NCBI GenBank assembly: GCA_034420695.1
Contig: DAOULB010000012.1
Location: 1-64,000 of the forward strand
Direction of reading: 5' to 3'
Source of the DNA: Io17-Chloro-G2 sp034420695
GTDB lineage: Bacteria > Chloroflexota > Dehalococcoidia > Lucifugimonadales > UBA3495
Length of the DNA: 64,000 nucleotides
Shown: positions 17,463 through 25,842 of the stretch, piece by piece
Layout: every line of letters begins with the position of its first letter
How positions within the stretch are numbered: the first letter of the stretch is position 1
Program-made: the position numbers and the translations under genes
Notes under the pieces: model-generated
Database searches by the model: none
What the model saw: only the letters and a program-made list of their open reading frames with translations
What the model was told of the DNA's origin: nothing

Positions 17463-18320
17463 CTATAATCCAATAGCGAGAATATCCGGGGCGAAGAATG
17501 CCAGCCAGTTGTGGACTGTCTCCATGTCCCTCCGAGCTTCAGTCGGACTCAGACCGAAGGAATTTGCCAGGATACGCGACCGGCCAGGTTCTTGCTCATT
17601 GAGTAGTTCTATCACAGCAATAGTGAAGCCTGACGACAACAAGCCCACAGTTATCCAATTCCTGAAATGGTAGTCAGTAAAACCGGACGGGGTTTGAAGA
17701 GTTTGAATGTCACGCTTGGCCGCTTGTTGTTCATCGAAGGATGCAATCAACTGTTCCCTGCCCTGATAACTCAACCCCAAATTTCTAGGATCACGAGTGG
17801 AAGGTCTCCACTCTTCCAATGGATTGTGAAAGTCGGTATTGACAGGAAATTGGTTGGGAATATCAATGGTAGTTATCGCTTCCCATCGCGCAAACTCGTC
17901 ATCGTTGATTGCCCTAGACTGCTGTAGCAGTTCCCGTTCGAACTCCAAGAAGCTGAAGTCGGTGGCAGGATGGCAAAGGATCTCGAGATTTGATTGGCGA
18001 GACCAACCCATTGCCGCGGCAGTCAAGTTTGCGGACCCTACTAAGACAGAATCCCCAGCCCGGTAGTATTTGGCGTGAAGAGAAGGGTGCAGACGGAACG
18101 AACCACCACGACGGAGAACAATCACACGGCAAGAAGTGTCTGACACTCCGGCTGCGATGTCCTGGGGGTGCCATCTGGTGACACAGGTAAGTGGCGCTGT
18201 GGGATTTACTTCCTCCAGTATCCTGGTAAGAGCTTCGGCTTTGATGTAGGGAGCCGCTATAACTAGCTCACTCGCACCAGCACACAGGTCAATGAGCGAA
18301 TCTCCTGGCGTTCCCAGCAA
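17463..18320 (-). CDS. phospholipase D-like nuclease domain protein
   Basis: The 285-aa protein contains one clear HKD motif: RLHPSLHAKYYRAGD (H82, K84) followed by VLVGSANLT (residues 93-100). Single-HKD proteins act as dimers and include DNA nucleases such as those associated with restriction and helicase systems. The N-terminal LVIAAPYIKAEALTRILEE is a typical PLDc_2 opening. The C-terminal half is helical and unassigned. The start is a TTG two nt after the stop of the ATPase gene, so it is the fourth gene of a translationally coupled operon. Base composition is lower in GC than the chromosomal surroundings. Confidence 0.8.
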   Translation of the reverse strand: MLGTPGDSLIDLCAGASELVIAAPYIKAEALTRILEEVNPTAPLTCVTRWHPQDIAAGVSDTSCRVIVLRRGGSFRLHPSLHAKYYRAGDSVLVGSANLTAAAMGWSRQSNLEILCHPATDFSFLEFERELLQQSRAINDDEFARWEAITTIDIPNQFPVNTDFHNPLEEWRPSTRDPRNLGLSYQGREQLIASFDEQQAAKRDIQTLQTPSGFTDYHFRNWITVGLLSSGFTIAVIELLNEQEPGRSRILANSFGLSPTEARRDMETVHNWLAFFAPDILAIGL

Positions 18321-18322
18321 TT

Positions 18323-20179
18323 CTAGCCAGTCCGATCACGCCACTGTCTGAGAAGCCTGCTGGTTTGTCGCCCCCAGTTATTGGCGATGCTTTGAATTTG
18401 CATCCTCTGGTCTCTGGCTTCTGTTTGGTCTTCCATACGCGCCCACGAAAGAAGCAAAAGCCTAATAGCTACACTAGCTTGAAATGCGGGATCACCCTCA
18501 TCTGCATTCTCATCCAGTTCATCCTCAATGTGTTCTATTAAATCGTAAATGTCATGATCCGTATTGAGGTTAATGTGCAGGACTCCTTGATTCGACCTGA
18601 CGTTGAACATCTGGTAGCCGTCAAGCTGTGATGCCCGAAACTGGTATGAATGGCCTTCCTTGACAATCTCCTGAGCAAGACTTCTGGCATCCGCTTGAGG
18701 GAAGCCCTCTTCCTCATACTGTTGTGTGAGGGCTTCCTCTCTTGTTTCAGACGGTATCTCGGCACGGTCTTTATCAGTAGGAGTTGGTGTCTCAGTTCCT
18801 AGTTCAATGGCCTCTTGGTCTGCCTTAGACGCGTTTTCTACAGCTGTGTTTTCTGGCGTTTTGGCACCGTTTTTTTTGCCATTAGGGATAGACCTTCGTT
18901 GCTTGAACATCAGACCAATCGAACGCATCATGGCTCTTGTCTGGTCTCGAATATCTCCGACAATCTTGTGAATGTCGTCTTCTTCCATGCCATCTAGGAT
19001 AATTTGGTTGGGCCGGTCATCTTGGGCCAATAGTTTGGCGGCTTGTGTAAAGCGAGTTGCCAACTGCTTGTTATGATCAACACCGAAGAGCTCATCACAC
19101 GCACGAGAAAACCTAATTTCGCAACCCCACCATCTATTTTGGGGATTATCGGCACTGCCACCCTCTCGGAGAAAGGCATCTTCTAGAACTATCTCACGGT
19201 CCTCTCGTACGACTGAAACACCTATATTGTGCCTCGCGTGTCGGCCATGCAACTCTGAGCCTGGATTCTGCGCCACACTCTCAGTCTTGAGTGCCTCAGG
19301 TTTGACGATGGAGTATCGAACTTCGACGGTTTCTTCCTTGCCCTCCACATGGACGGCGTATTGCTTTGTAGCCCATTCCTTAAACATGGGGTCGTTCCCC
19401 CATGGCTCCGGTGTAGACGTAGGGGACATTAAGTAGGTTGGGTCATTTGGCAGAACGTCTTTATCGTGCCTAGCATCCCTGGGATGATGTTCTGGAAAAG
19501 CCGCCATTCTTATTTTCACTGTTCCGTCGTGGATGGAATAGCGATGAATTCTCCCGATTTCTGTTGCCGTATTATCAATTAGTGCTTGGCTCCCTCGCCA
19601 TTGAATTTTGTCAAGCCTGGTCCATAGAACTAAGGTCCCATGCTGACGGTCAATGCTTTCTGGCATGGCTGCATTTAACCAAACGACCGGAATCGGCGTA
19701 TCCTGGTCTGGCAATGGTACTTGGTCTTGGCCCGCCCTGATTTCGTCAACATCTATGTGACAGTGCCAAGGCTTGTCGAAAGAACCGTCTTGCCATGTCC
19801 AAACGTCTACTCTTTTGCATTGAGAAACTGAGGACGTAGGTAGTCCCATGCCATACTTTCCAATTCCTCGTTGATTTGAGTGACGTGTACCGCCACCGAA
19901 TTTAAGCGCCTCAAGCAAGGTCTGGGAATCCATCCCGGTCCCGTTATCTAGCACCGCTATTTCAGAGACGGTTTGCCGCTCCCGCACATTGACTGTTTCA
20001 CTTCGTTCCATACAAAGCACTTCAACTCTCAATGCACTGGCGTCAACAGAGTTATCTATGAGCTCCGAGAGTGCGTAAGCAGTATTGTGGTATCTACTAT
20101 CCCTCAAAGCCATGATGGTAAGGCTCGCCGGGATCAGTTGACGGTCTGAGGAACTTAGACCAGTGGATTGCTCGACCAT
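18323..20179 (-). CDS. GHKL (Hsp90/MutL/MORC-like) ATPase
   Basis: The 618-aa protein has a complete Bergerat ATP-binding fold: N-box SELIDNSVDAS (about 38-48), DNGTGMD (78-84), and GIGKYGMGLPTSS (105-117), with a later HGTLVLW. The order matches MutL- and MORC-type GHKL proteins rather than histidine kinases, since no HisKA domain is present. After about residue 420 there is a charged low-complexity linker, then a helical C-terminal domain with an acidic segment (IEDELDENADEGD). No nuclease motif is seen in it. The ATG at 20179 has GGGAGGAA about 5 nt upstream and overlaps the helicase gene by 25 nt. Bacterial MORC-like ATPases have been described in restriction-type gene clusters with SF2 helicases; this context agrees. 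Confidence 0.85.
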   Translation of the reverse strand: MVEQSTGLSSSDRQLIPASLTIMALRDSRYHNTAYALSELIDNSVDASALRVEVLCMERSETVNVRERQTVSEIAVLDNGTGMDSQTLLEALKFGGGTRHSNQRGIGKYGMGLPTSSVSQCKRVDVWTWQDGSFDKPWHCHIDVDEIRAGQDQVPLPDQDTPIPVVWLNAAMPESIDRQHGTLVLWTRLDKIQWRGSQALIDNTATEIGRIHRYSIHDGTVKIRMAAFPEHHPRDARHDKDVLPNDPTYLMSPTSTPEPWGNDPMFKEWATKQYAVHVEGKEETVEVRYSIVKPEALKTESVAQNPGSELHGRHARHNIGVSVVREDREIVLEDAFLREGGSADNPQNRWWGCEIRFSRACDELFGVDHNKQLATRFTQAAKLLAQDDRPNQIILDGMEEDDIHKIVGDIRDQTRAMMRSIGLMFKQRRSIPNGKKNGAKTPENTAVENASKADQEAIELGTETPTPTDKDRAEIPSETREEALTQQYEEEGFPQADARSLAQEIVKEGHSYQFRASQLDGYQMFNVRSNQGVLHINLNTDHDIYDLIEHIEDELDENADEGDPAFQASVAIRLLLLSWARMEDQTEARDQRMQIQSIANNWGRQTSRLLRQWRDRTG

Positions 20180-21396
20180 AATTCCTCCCAGTTGGTAAAG
20201 GCATCAGCAACAGAGCCGAACCCGGGAAGATTCGTATCCGCTACTGTATAAATTTCCGCTCTCCGATTTCCACCCGCTCGTGGCCCACGCATGGCTCGGC
20301 CAACCATTTGTGAATAAAGAACAAGGGACGTAGTTGGCCGAGCGATTATGGCACATCTTGTCCGCGGCGCGTCGAAACCCGCTGTAAGCACACCATAATT
20401 GAATAGCACCATGCTAGCGGCATCGTCACTACGATAATCGGTTAGAATCGCTCGCCGGTCATCCAAATGAGTGTTCGCGGTGATAACGCCTGTCTTTATC
20501 CGCCTAGACTGCAAAAGGGCAGAACACTCCACTGCACTTTCTACCGTAGGGCAGAAGACAATTGTGCGAGGATGACGCAACGCCGCTTCGTGGGACAGTT
20601 CAACAATCTTATTGGTACGTTCGCTATTCTTGCCCAAGGATTGCAAGTCACTAGTGCTGTAGTCAGTCCCAGTAATAGGCTCAAGGGCAGGGGAATCGGA
20701 CTGAAATGTAACCTGTATGAATCGAGGCTCGGCTAGGTAGAAATTATTGATGAGAAAGGTAACGGGATTACCGTGTCCCTTTGCGTCTATAGAAACCTTC
20801 TTATGAGCAAACATATCCGCCAGACCAAGGTCGTCCTCGGCAAATCCCCATGTTCGTCCAGGTGTTGCAGTGAGACCCAATAGCGGAGGCCTGTTAGTAG
20901 TAAGTTGATCTGTCAAGAAGGAGTAAGTGGCTGCAATTGCCTGGTGTGCTTCGTCAAAGATTACCCCAAAAGTGCGGTCGGCAAGATGCGATAATATCGT
21001 GTAATCGTCGAATCCAACAGAGCGTAACTTTGCAAGACCGGCGACAAGAAACCCAGCGGAGAGGTCTCTCAAATCCAATGGTGAATCCCCCCAATACCTG
21101 TAAACATTGACCTCACGTCTTCCGAGATGGGTCCAAGCGCGAGTCAATTCCTCCGACGCCTGTTCGCAAAGCTCTTCTGTAGATGCAAGCCAAACTACCA
21201 AAGTGCCATCGTCGTCCGCCTGGTTTAGCATATGGCAGGCGGCATGACAGGCAATCCTGGTCTTACCCGCACCAGTAGGCAGATGTGCGATCACGCGGCG
21301 CTCCGGTAAAGACAAGGCGTCAATAATGTCGTCTAAAACTTGCCGTTGGTACTGGTGAAGACCGTAGTTGGGCGATACTGTGCCTGGGTCAAACAC
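20155..21396 (-). CDS. SF2 DEAD/DEAH-box helicase
   Basis: The 413-aa product shows all main SF2 motifs: Q-like QYQRQVLDDI, Walker A HLPTGAGKTR (38-47), DEAH box FDEAHQA (147-153), GLTATPGR (174-181), and motif VI QMVGRAMRG (about 363-371). It resembles the helicase core of type III restriction and RecG/UvrB-like enzymes but is short, with no extra nuclease domain. I choose a GTG at 21396, preceded by GAGGGG about 7 nt upstream; the frame extends to another GTG at 21411. The start overlaps the end of the upstream PAPS-reductase-like gene by 8 nt. Probably moves along or unwinds DNA for the partner ATPase and nuclease. Confidence 0.88.
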   Translation of the reverse strand: MFDPGTVSPNYGLHQYQRQVLDDIIDALSLPERRVIAHLPTGAGKTRIACHAACHMLNQADDDGTLVVWLASTEELCEQASEELTRAWTHLGRREVNVYRYWGDSPLDLRDLSAGFLVAGLAKLRSVGFDDYTILSHLADRTFGVIFDEAHQAIAATYSFLTDQLTTNRPPLLGLTATPGRTWGFAEDDLGLADMFAHKKVSIDAKGHGNPVTFLINNFYLAEPRFIQVTFQSDSPALEPITGTDYSTSDLQSLGKNSERTNKIVELSHEAALRHPRTIVFCPTVESAVECSALLQSRRIKTGVITANTHLDDRRAILTDYRSDDAASMVLFNYGVLTAGFDAPRTRCAIIARPTTSLVLYSQMVGRAMRGPRAGGNRRAEIYTVADTNLPGFGSVADAFTNWEELWSSNPLV

Positions 21397-22273
21397 CGCA
21401 CATCCCCTCACATTCGTTGTTGAATTGATTAAGATGTCCTACAGAACTAGCCTCTGACATAGTCCGCTCGATTTCTAAGACCACCGACTGCAAAGGGCGG
21501 CGCGAGTCGTGAAGATAAGGTCTTCCACGCAGAATCCTGCGTATTGGATTCGCAGTGCCGTTTCTAAGCCGATTATCAAATCGGACTGCCTCTGCAAAGC
21601 TATCGGGGTCGTTCTCTTTCATCTCAACCCAATTCCGAGCAGAACGATAAGGACAAATGACACAAGCTGAGCGAGGTAAACGGCGTTCTGGATATTCCTG
21701 GGCAAACCACTGCAGGCAGTCCTCCCTTGACCAATGCAAATCAATAAGAGGCCAACGATGTGTAGCCCAAGATTCCCTACTGGGTTTCATGCGAGCGGCT
21801 TCATCTACTGTGATGCCTAACCAAATTTCGACATGCTTGTCCTTTGGAAGAGGTCGCTTGGGTTGACCTCCAGCCTCAATGCGTAGGCGCTTATATATAG
21901 GGTTTATTTTGTAATGGGTTGTACACTGTCGGCGTACCGACCCTTTGGATCCATCGGGATTCAACAAGAAAAATGGTACATCGACGAATCGATGGCCTGT
22001 AACCGTTACCGCCTTCCTCAGGTTCTTCTTGATGTTCCCGGCACTGACACGTATCAATGGATAGGAAAGCTGTGCTTCAAGCCAGTTCAGGTGTTCGTAG
22101 ACGGATTGGGGTTCCCATCCCGTATCCGCAAATATGGCACAATCCGGACGGGGGTAGGCCAATTCTTGAAGTTCCGTGTCTTGTCGGTCAAGCAATAAGG
22201 CAAGTACAGAACTTTGAACCCCAGCGCCTAAGCTTAATGCTCGATAAGTAGTTTGTAGTGATGCAGGTTCCAT
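21389..22273 (-). CDS. phosphoadenosine phosphosulfate reductase family (PP-loop) protein
   Basis: The 294-aa protein carries a variant PP-loop (SLGAGVQSS, 14-22) and CAIFADTGWEP, typical of the standalone PAPS-reductase-like proteins of phages and genomic islands (relatives of DndC/IbrA) rather than of assimilatory CysH. Conserved cysteines are present: C117 in RRQCTTHYK, and C204/C207 in SACVICPYRS, suitable for a metal or Fe-S site. Family members activate substrates by adenylylation, often for sulfur transfer; DndC does this for DNA phosphorothioation. The ATG at 22273 follows GAAGGA at a good distance; an ATG at 22279 directly abuts that site and is less likely. It is the first gene of the four-gene island operon. 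Confidence 0.85.
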   Translation of the reverse strand: MEPASLQTTYRALSLGAGVQSSVLALLLDRQDTELQELAYPRPDCAIFADTGWEPQSVYEHLNWLEAQLSYPLIRVSAGNIKKNLRKAVTVTGHRFVDVPFFLLNPDGSKGSVRRQCTTHYKINPIYKRLRIEAGGQPKRPLPKDKHVEIWLGITVDEAARMKPSRESWATHRWPLIDLHWSREDCLQWFAQEYPERRLPRSACVICPYRSARNWVEMKENDPDSFAEAVRFDNRLRNGTANPIRRILRGRPYLHDSRRPLQSVVLEIERTMSEASSVGHLNQFNNECEGMCGV

Positions 22274-22632
22274 ATTCATCCTTCAAAATTATTCCGTAAT
22301 GATTTGCCTCTTAGGTTTCTCACCTGGCCAGTTAGTTAATCGACAAAAGCATTATCTCTAACGAGCGTCGCTCCTGACCCGCAACGGGCCGTGTGTTTTC
22401 GCGGATTCTAAACACGCGGGCAGAGCCGCGCAAGGCTGAATTGTCAGTGCTTGATAGTCGAACTAGGCGGAGTGAATTTGCCCTTGGATGGCTAGTCTCT
22501 GAAACAACGCAAGTATAAAGACTCTGTACACCCAGGCAGGCCTAGAGAACCCAGCAACAGGTCAGACCCAGGGGTGCTTGGCAGGCCTGTCCCCTTAGGC
22601 CTTATCTCCTTCCCGTCAGGCAGATTTACGTC
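22274..22632. other. non-coding upstream region of the island operon
   Basis: 359 nt with no gene. On the minus strand a GATAAT (ATTATC at 22351-22356) could be a -10 element for the island operon. Immediately upstream of it lies an 11-bp palindrome GAGCGTCGCTC (22363-22373), which could be an operator, although no regulator gene is in the cassette. Closer to the MFS gene there are two copies of a GGCAGGCCT word that may form the MFS gene's transcript end. Confidence 0.45.
22363..22373. promoter_or_regulatory. palindrome upstream of island operon, candidate operator
   Basis: GAGCG-T-CGCTC is a perfect inverted repeat lying 6 nt upstream of a GATAAT-like -10 hexamer on the minus strand, i.e. 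within the expected promoter spacer. Regulatory role is a guess. Confidence 0.3.
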
Positions 22633-23880
22633 CTACGCTTCGGGCTCCATGGCCTGCCTGCCAGTCCGGCTGAACCAGAAGACGAGGGGCGAACACAGCC
22701 CCACCGCGGCGGCAATGATTCCATAGAGCAGCATGGCCAGGCGGATGCTGGTGGCATCGGCAATGAAGCCAAAGATGAGGGGTGACAAGAGCATGGCCAC
22801 CGCCCAGTACAGGCTGACAATGGCCAGGGTCATGCCCCGTTGCCCGGGAGGGCTGTTGTCGGAGGCCAAGGTGGGATAGAGGGCCCGCAGGCAGCCGAAG
22901 GATATGCCCATGACGGTCATCAGAACGACGGCCAATACGATAGTGGTGGACGAAACTGCCAGAGAAGCGACCGACTCCGTGACCCCAAAGGCTATTACCA
23001 CGGAAAGGCCCCCGCACAAGACCATCCCCAGCAGGCCCATGTTCCGGGAACCTAGCTTGGCCAGGAGCCAGCCGAACACGAAGGCCAGGCAAGCCACGCC
23101 CACGTTGTTCATCGACCGGATGACGCCGGTCTCGCCTTCGCTGAAACCCAGGTCCCGGAAGAATGCGATGAAAAGCCCCCCCACCAGCCCGGCATTGACC
23201 GCCGCCATGAAAGACACCAAGTAGGCAAAGCAGAGGGAACGCCGGAACAACATGGTCTTGATGGGGGCGAAACTGGCGGTGAAGCTCCTTACTTGGTCCA
23301 CCCTGGGGAGGGACGGCAGGACGGCAATAACAATGACTCCCAGAAGGTTGACCAAGCCGGACAACAGGAAGGCGGTGGGGTATCCGGCGGCCTGGGCGAC
23401 GAAGCCGATGACGATGGCCCCGATGATGCCGCCGGTGGACTCGCAGCTCAGCAGCCTGCCCAGCACTTTCCCGGCGGTGCCCTCCACGGTGCGGCTGGCG
23501 TAGGACTGGCCGGCGGACCAGTACACCGACCGGGAGGCGCCGTTGAATAGCTGGGCGGCCACCAAGGGCCAGATGGTGGTTGACACCGCCGCCACCGCGG
23601 CACAGGCCATCAGGGCTGCGAAGCCGAACCACATGACGACCCGCTCGCCAAAGCGGTCGGCAATGGCGCCGCCAGGGAGCCTGAGGGCCACCATGAAGAT
23701 AGCCGGGGCAGCCACGATGATGCCTTGGTCGGACAAGCGGAACCCCAGGTCGATGGCGTACAGCGGCACCAAGAGGGTGAGGGTGCCGACGCCGAAGCCG
23801 TAGGTGAACCCGTTGATGTAGGCCAGGTAGGTCGGGTACCTACGGGGGTGGGCCGCAAATGTAAGTATCAGCGAGGCCAT
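22633..23880 (-). CDS. MFS transporter
   Basis: The 415-aa protein has about 12 hydrophobic helices, with the MFS loop motif GGAIADRFGERVVMW between helices 2 and 3. Other MFS-like parts are SRSVYWSAGQSYASRTVEG and the C-terminal NSPPGQRGMTLAIVSLYWA. It is likely a drug or metabolite exporter; substrate unknown. No good ribosome site precedes the ATG at 23880, 38 nt after the fused ETF gene, suggesting coupling in a pncB-etf-MFS transcript. Its last 14 codons are duplicated at 17405-17447, across the defence-like island, and the C-terminal residues after the repeat differ between copies (A versus EQPAE). Confidence 0.9.
   Translation of the reverse strand: MASLILTFAAHPRRYPTYLAYINGFTYGFGVGTLTLLVPLYAIDLGFRLSDQGIIVAAPAIFMVALRLPGGAIADRFGERVVMWFGFAALMACAAVAAVSTTIWPLVAAQLFNGASRSVYWSAGQSYASRTVEGTAGKVLGRLLSCESTGGIIGAIVIGFVAQAAGYPTAFLLSGLVNLLGVIVIAVLPSLPRVDQVRSFTASFAPIKTMLFRRSLCFAYLVSFMAAVNAGLVGGLFIAFFRDLGFSEGETGVIRSMNNVGVACLAFVFGWLLAKLGSRNMGLLGMVLCGGLSVVIAFGVTESVASLAVSSTTIVLAVVLMTVMGISFGCLRALYPTLASDNSPPGQRGMTLAIVSLYWAVAMLLSPLIFGFIADATSIRLAMLLYGIIAAAVGLCSPLVFWFSRTGRQAMEPEA
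22638..22680. repeat. right copy of 43-bp direct repeat flanking the island
   Basis: Lies inside the last codons of the MFS gene, keeping its reading frame intact. The left copy is at 17405-17447. Confidence 0.95.
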
Positions 23881-23918
23881 CGGGGATTCAACAGTCCTAG
23901 TGGGCTACAGGACAGGCT

Positions 23919-25775
23919 TCAGGACGCAGGGGATACGGTCAGGCCGGCCACAACGGGCTTGATTGCTTCCAGCAAGGGCGGCAGGTACTCCTTCCAGTCG
24001 CCGATTACGCCGTAGTCGGCGGAGCGGAAAATGGCGGCGCGGCGGTTGGAGTTGATGGCAAGAATGACCCCGGCCTTCTGAATGCCCACGGTGTGGTTGA
24101 AGGCGCCCCTGATTCCCACGGCCACGTATACCTTGGGAGCTATGCTCCTGCCGCTGATTCCAACTTGTAGCTGGTGGGGCAGCCAGCCGGAGTGCACCAC
24201 GTTCCTGGTGGTGGCCAGGGTAGCTCCTATGGAGTTCACCATCTCCCGGATGCCGTACAACTCTTCGGGGCCCCCGATTCCCATTCCCACGCCGACCACG
24301 ACTTGGGCCTGCACCAGTTCGGTGGCGCCGATATCCTCTTGGTACTGTTCTTCCAGCACCTTGACGTCTTCACCGGCAAAGCTGCCTGGTCCTATGGCCT
24401 CGGAGGTGAACGGGGCAGAGGGCTCCGGGACAATTGGCGTCAACAAGCCGGGGCGCATGGTTACCAGGTTGGGCAAGGTCTTGGAAAGGATGGGGGCGAC
24501 GACGTTGCCTCCCAAGGCGGGCTTTAGCTGGACCAGCCGGCCCTCATCGTCGATCTCCAAGTCAACGGCGTCGCCGGTCAGGCCCAGCTTGAGGTTGGCG
24601 GCAATGCGGGCAGCCAAGTCCCTCCCGTCGGCGCTGGCGGCGAAGAGCACGGCGTAGGGCCGCTCCCGGTCTATTGCTGAGGCGAGGGCCTCGCTGACGG
24701 CGCGGGAATAGACCGGGCCCAGGCTGCTGTTGTCCAGCAGCAGAACCCGGTCGGCGCCGTAGGCGGCCAGTCCTTCCGCCATGCTGGCGGCTTGGGCGGA
24801 TATGGCCACCGCGGCCACTTCACTCTTGGTGACGGCGGTCAATTCCCGGGCCTTGCCCAGCATCTCCATGGTGACGTGCAGGGGTTCGCCTCGGAAGGTG
24901 TCGGCCACCACCCAGATGCTGCGGTCGCGCCCACCGGCGTACCGGGATGAAGCCTCCGGCGCGGCGCCGCTTGCCGCTTGGGCCGCCAACTCATCCAACC
25001 TGGCCTGGAGGCCATCGGCCATCTGCCGGGCCGCCGCCTCGGGCGTCTCATCCTGGATGATGACGCCGATGCGGTTGGGCTCAACCAAGCGGATGTCCTG
25101 TACCCAGGTGGGTGAACCGGGTTCACCGAACTGGGACATGTCATCGGACAGTTGAGCGCAGTTGACCTCTTCCACCGGCTTGGATTCGGCCGCCGCCATC
25201 TGCTCCCGGTCGGGGTAGGACTCGGGGGCAACGCCGTCGGTGACGCAGGCCAGTGCGGGCAGAGGACACTGGATGAGTTGGTGCCCTTGGTCAATGATGC
25301 GTCTCACGACGATGGAACGGCCGTCTTCCCCCAAGTCCAACTGGCTTACCGGGCCGACGTGGGGCATGCCCATCAGCTCGGCGATGCCCGGGCCAACCTG
25401 CCCGGTCTCGGCGTCGGAGCTGTTCCGGCCGCACAGGATGAGGTCCGGCTTTTCCCGCTCCAACACCATGCTCAGCGCCCGGGCGGTGGCGAGGGTGTCG
25501 GACCCGGCCAGGGCGCGGTCGGTCAGCAGGATGGCCCGGTCGCCGCCCAAGGCCAGGCACTCCACCAAGCCTTCCTTGGCTTGGGGCGGTCCCATGGAGA
25601 CAACCACCACTTCATCGGCGTCGGACTGTTTCAATTCGGCGGCGCGGACCACGCCCAGCATATCGAAGGAGTTCACTTCCGAGGGCACTCCCTCCCGGAC
25701 GATGGTCTTGTTTTCGTAGTCGAACTGGATGCGGGCAACTACAGGGACGTACTTAACACAGACGGCAATCTTCAT
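23919..25775 (-). CDS. fused electron transfer flavoprotein, beta-alpha
   Basis: The 618-aa protein is EtfB (about residues 1-260) joined to EtfA (about 285-618). The N terminus MKIAVCVKYVPVVARIQFDY and the CGRNSSDAETGQVGPGIAE segment are EtfB. The C-terminal half has RAVSEALASAIDRERPYAVL, DLAARIAANLKLGLTGDAVD and the EtfA FAD motif (VAVGIRGAFNHTVGIQKAGV with LAINSNRRAAIF). In this second motif the usual SGAIQH is replaced by RGAFNH. An Ala-rich linker joins the parts. It accepts electrons from acyl-CoA dehydrogenases, two of which are in the window, and passes them to a membrane quinone oxidoreductase not seen here. Confidence 0.93.
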   Translation of the reverse strand: MKIAVCVKYVPVVARIQFDYENKTIVREGVPSEVNSFDMLGVVRAAELKQSDADEVVVVSMGPPQAKEGLVECLALGGDRAILLTDRALAGSDTLATARALSMVLEREKPDLILCGRNSSDAETGQVGPGIAELMGMPHVGPVSQLDLGEDGRSIVVRRIIDQGHQLIQCPLPALACVTDGVAPESYPDREQMAAAESKPVEEVNCAQLSDDMSQFGEPGSPTWVQDIRLVEPNRIGVIIQDETPEAAARQMADGLQARLDELAAQAASGAAPEASSRYAGGRDRSIWVVADTFRGEPLHVTMEMLGKARELTAVTKSEVAAVAISAQAASMAEGLAAYGADRVLLLDNSSLGPVYSRAVSEALASAIDRERPYAVLFAASADGRDLAARIAANLKLGLTGDAVDLEIDDEGRLVQLKPALGGNVVAPILSKTLPNLVTMRPGLLTPIVPEPSAPFTSEAIGPGSFAGEDVKVLEEQYQEDIGATELVQAQVVVGVGMGIGGPEELYGIREMVNSIGATLATTRNVVHSGWLPHQLQVGISGRSIAPKVYVAVGIRGAFNHTVGIQKAGVILAINSNRRAAIFRSADYGVIGDWKEYLPPLLEAIKPVVAGLTVSPAS

Positions 25776-25842
25776 CTACAGACAGGTCCTCCATTTCTCC
25801 GCTCCCTCTTGAGAGAGGGCCATGGCCGGGACGGGTTTCACC

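Noticed and set aside
17463..22273. Canonical Dnd, Ssp, DISARM or BREX system
   Set aside because: Marker genes of those systems (DndD/E, SspB, DrmA/B, PglZ/BrxC) are absent; only a DndC-like relative, a helicase and a PLD protein overlap in kind.
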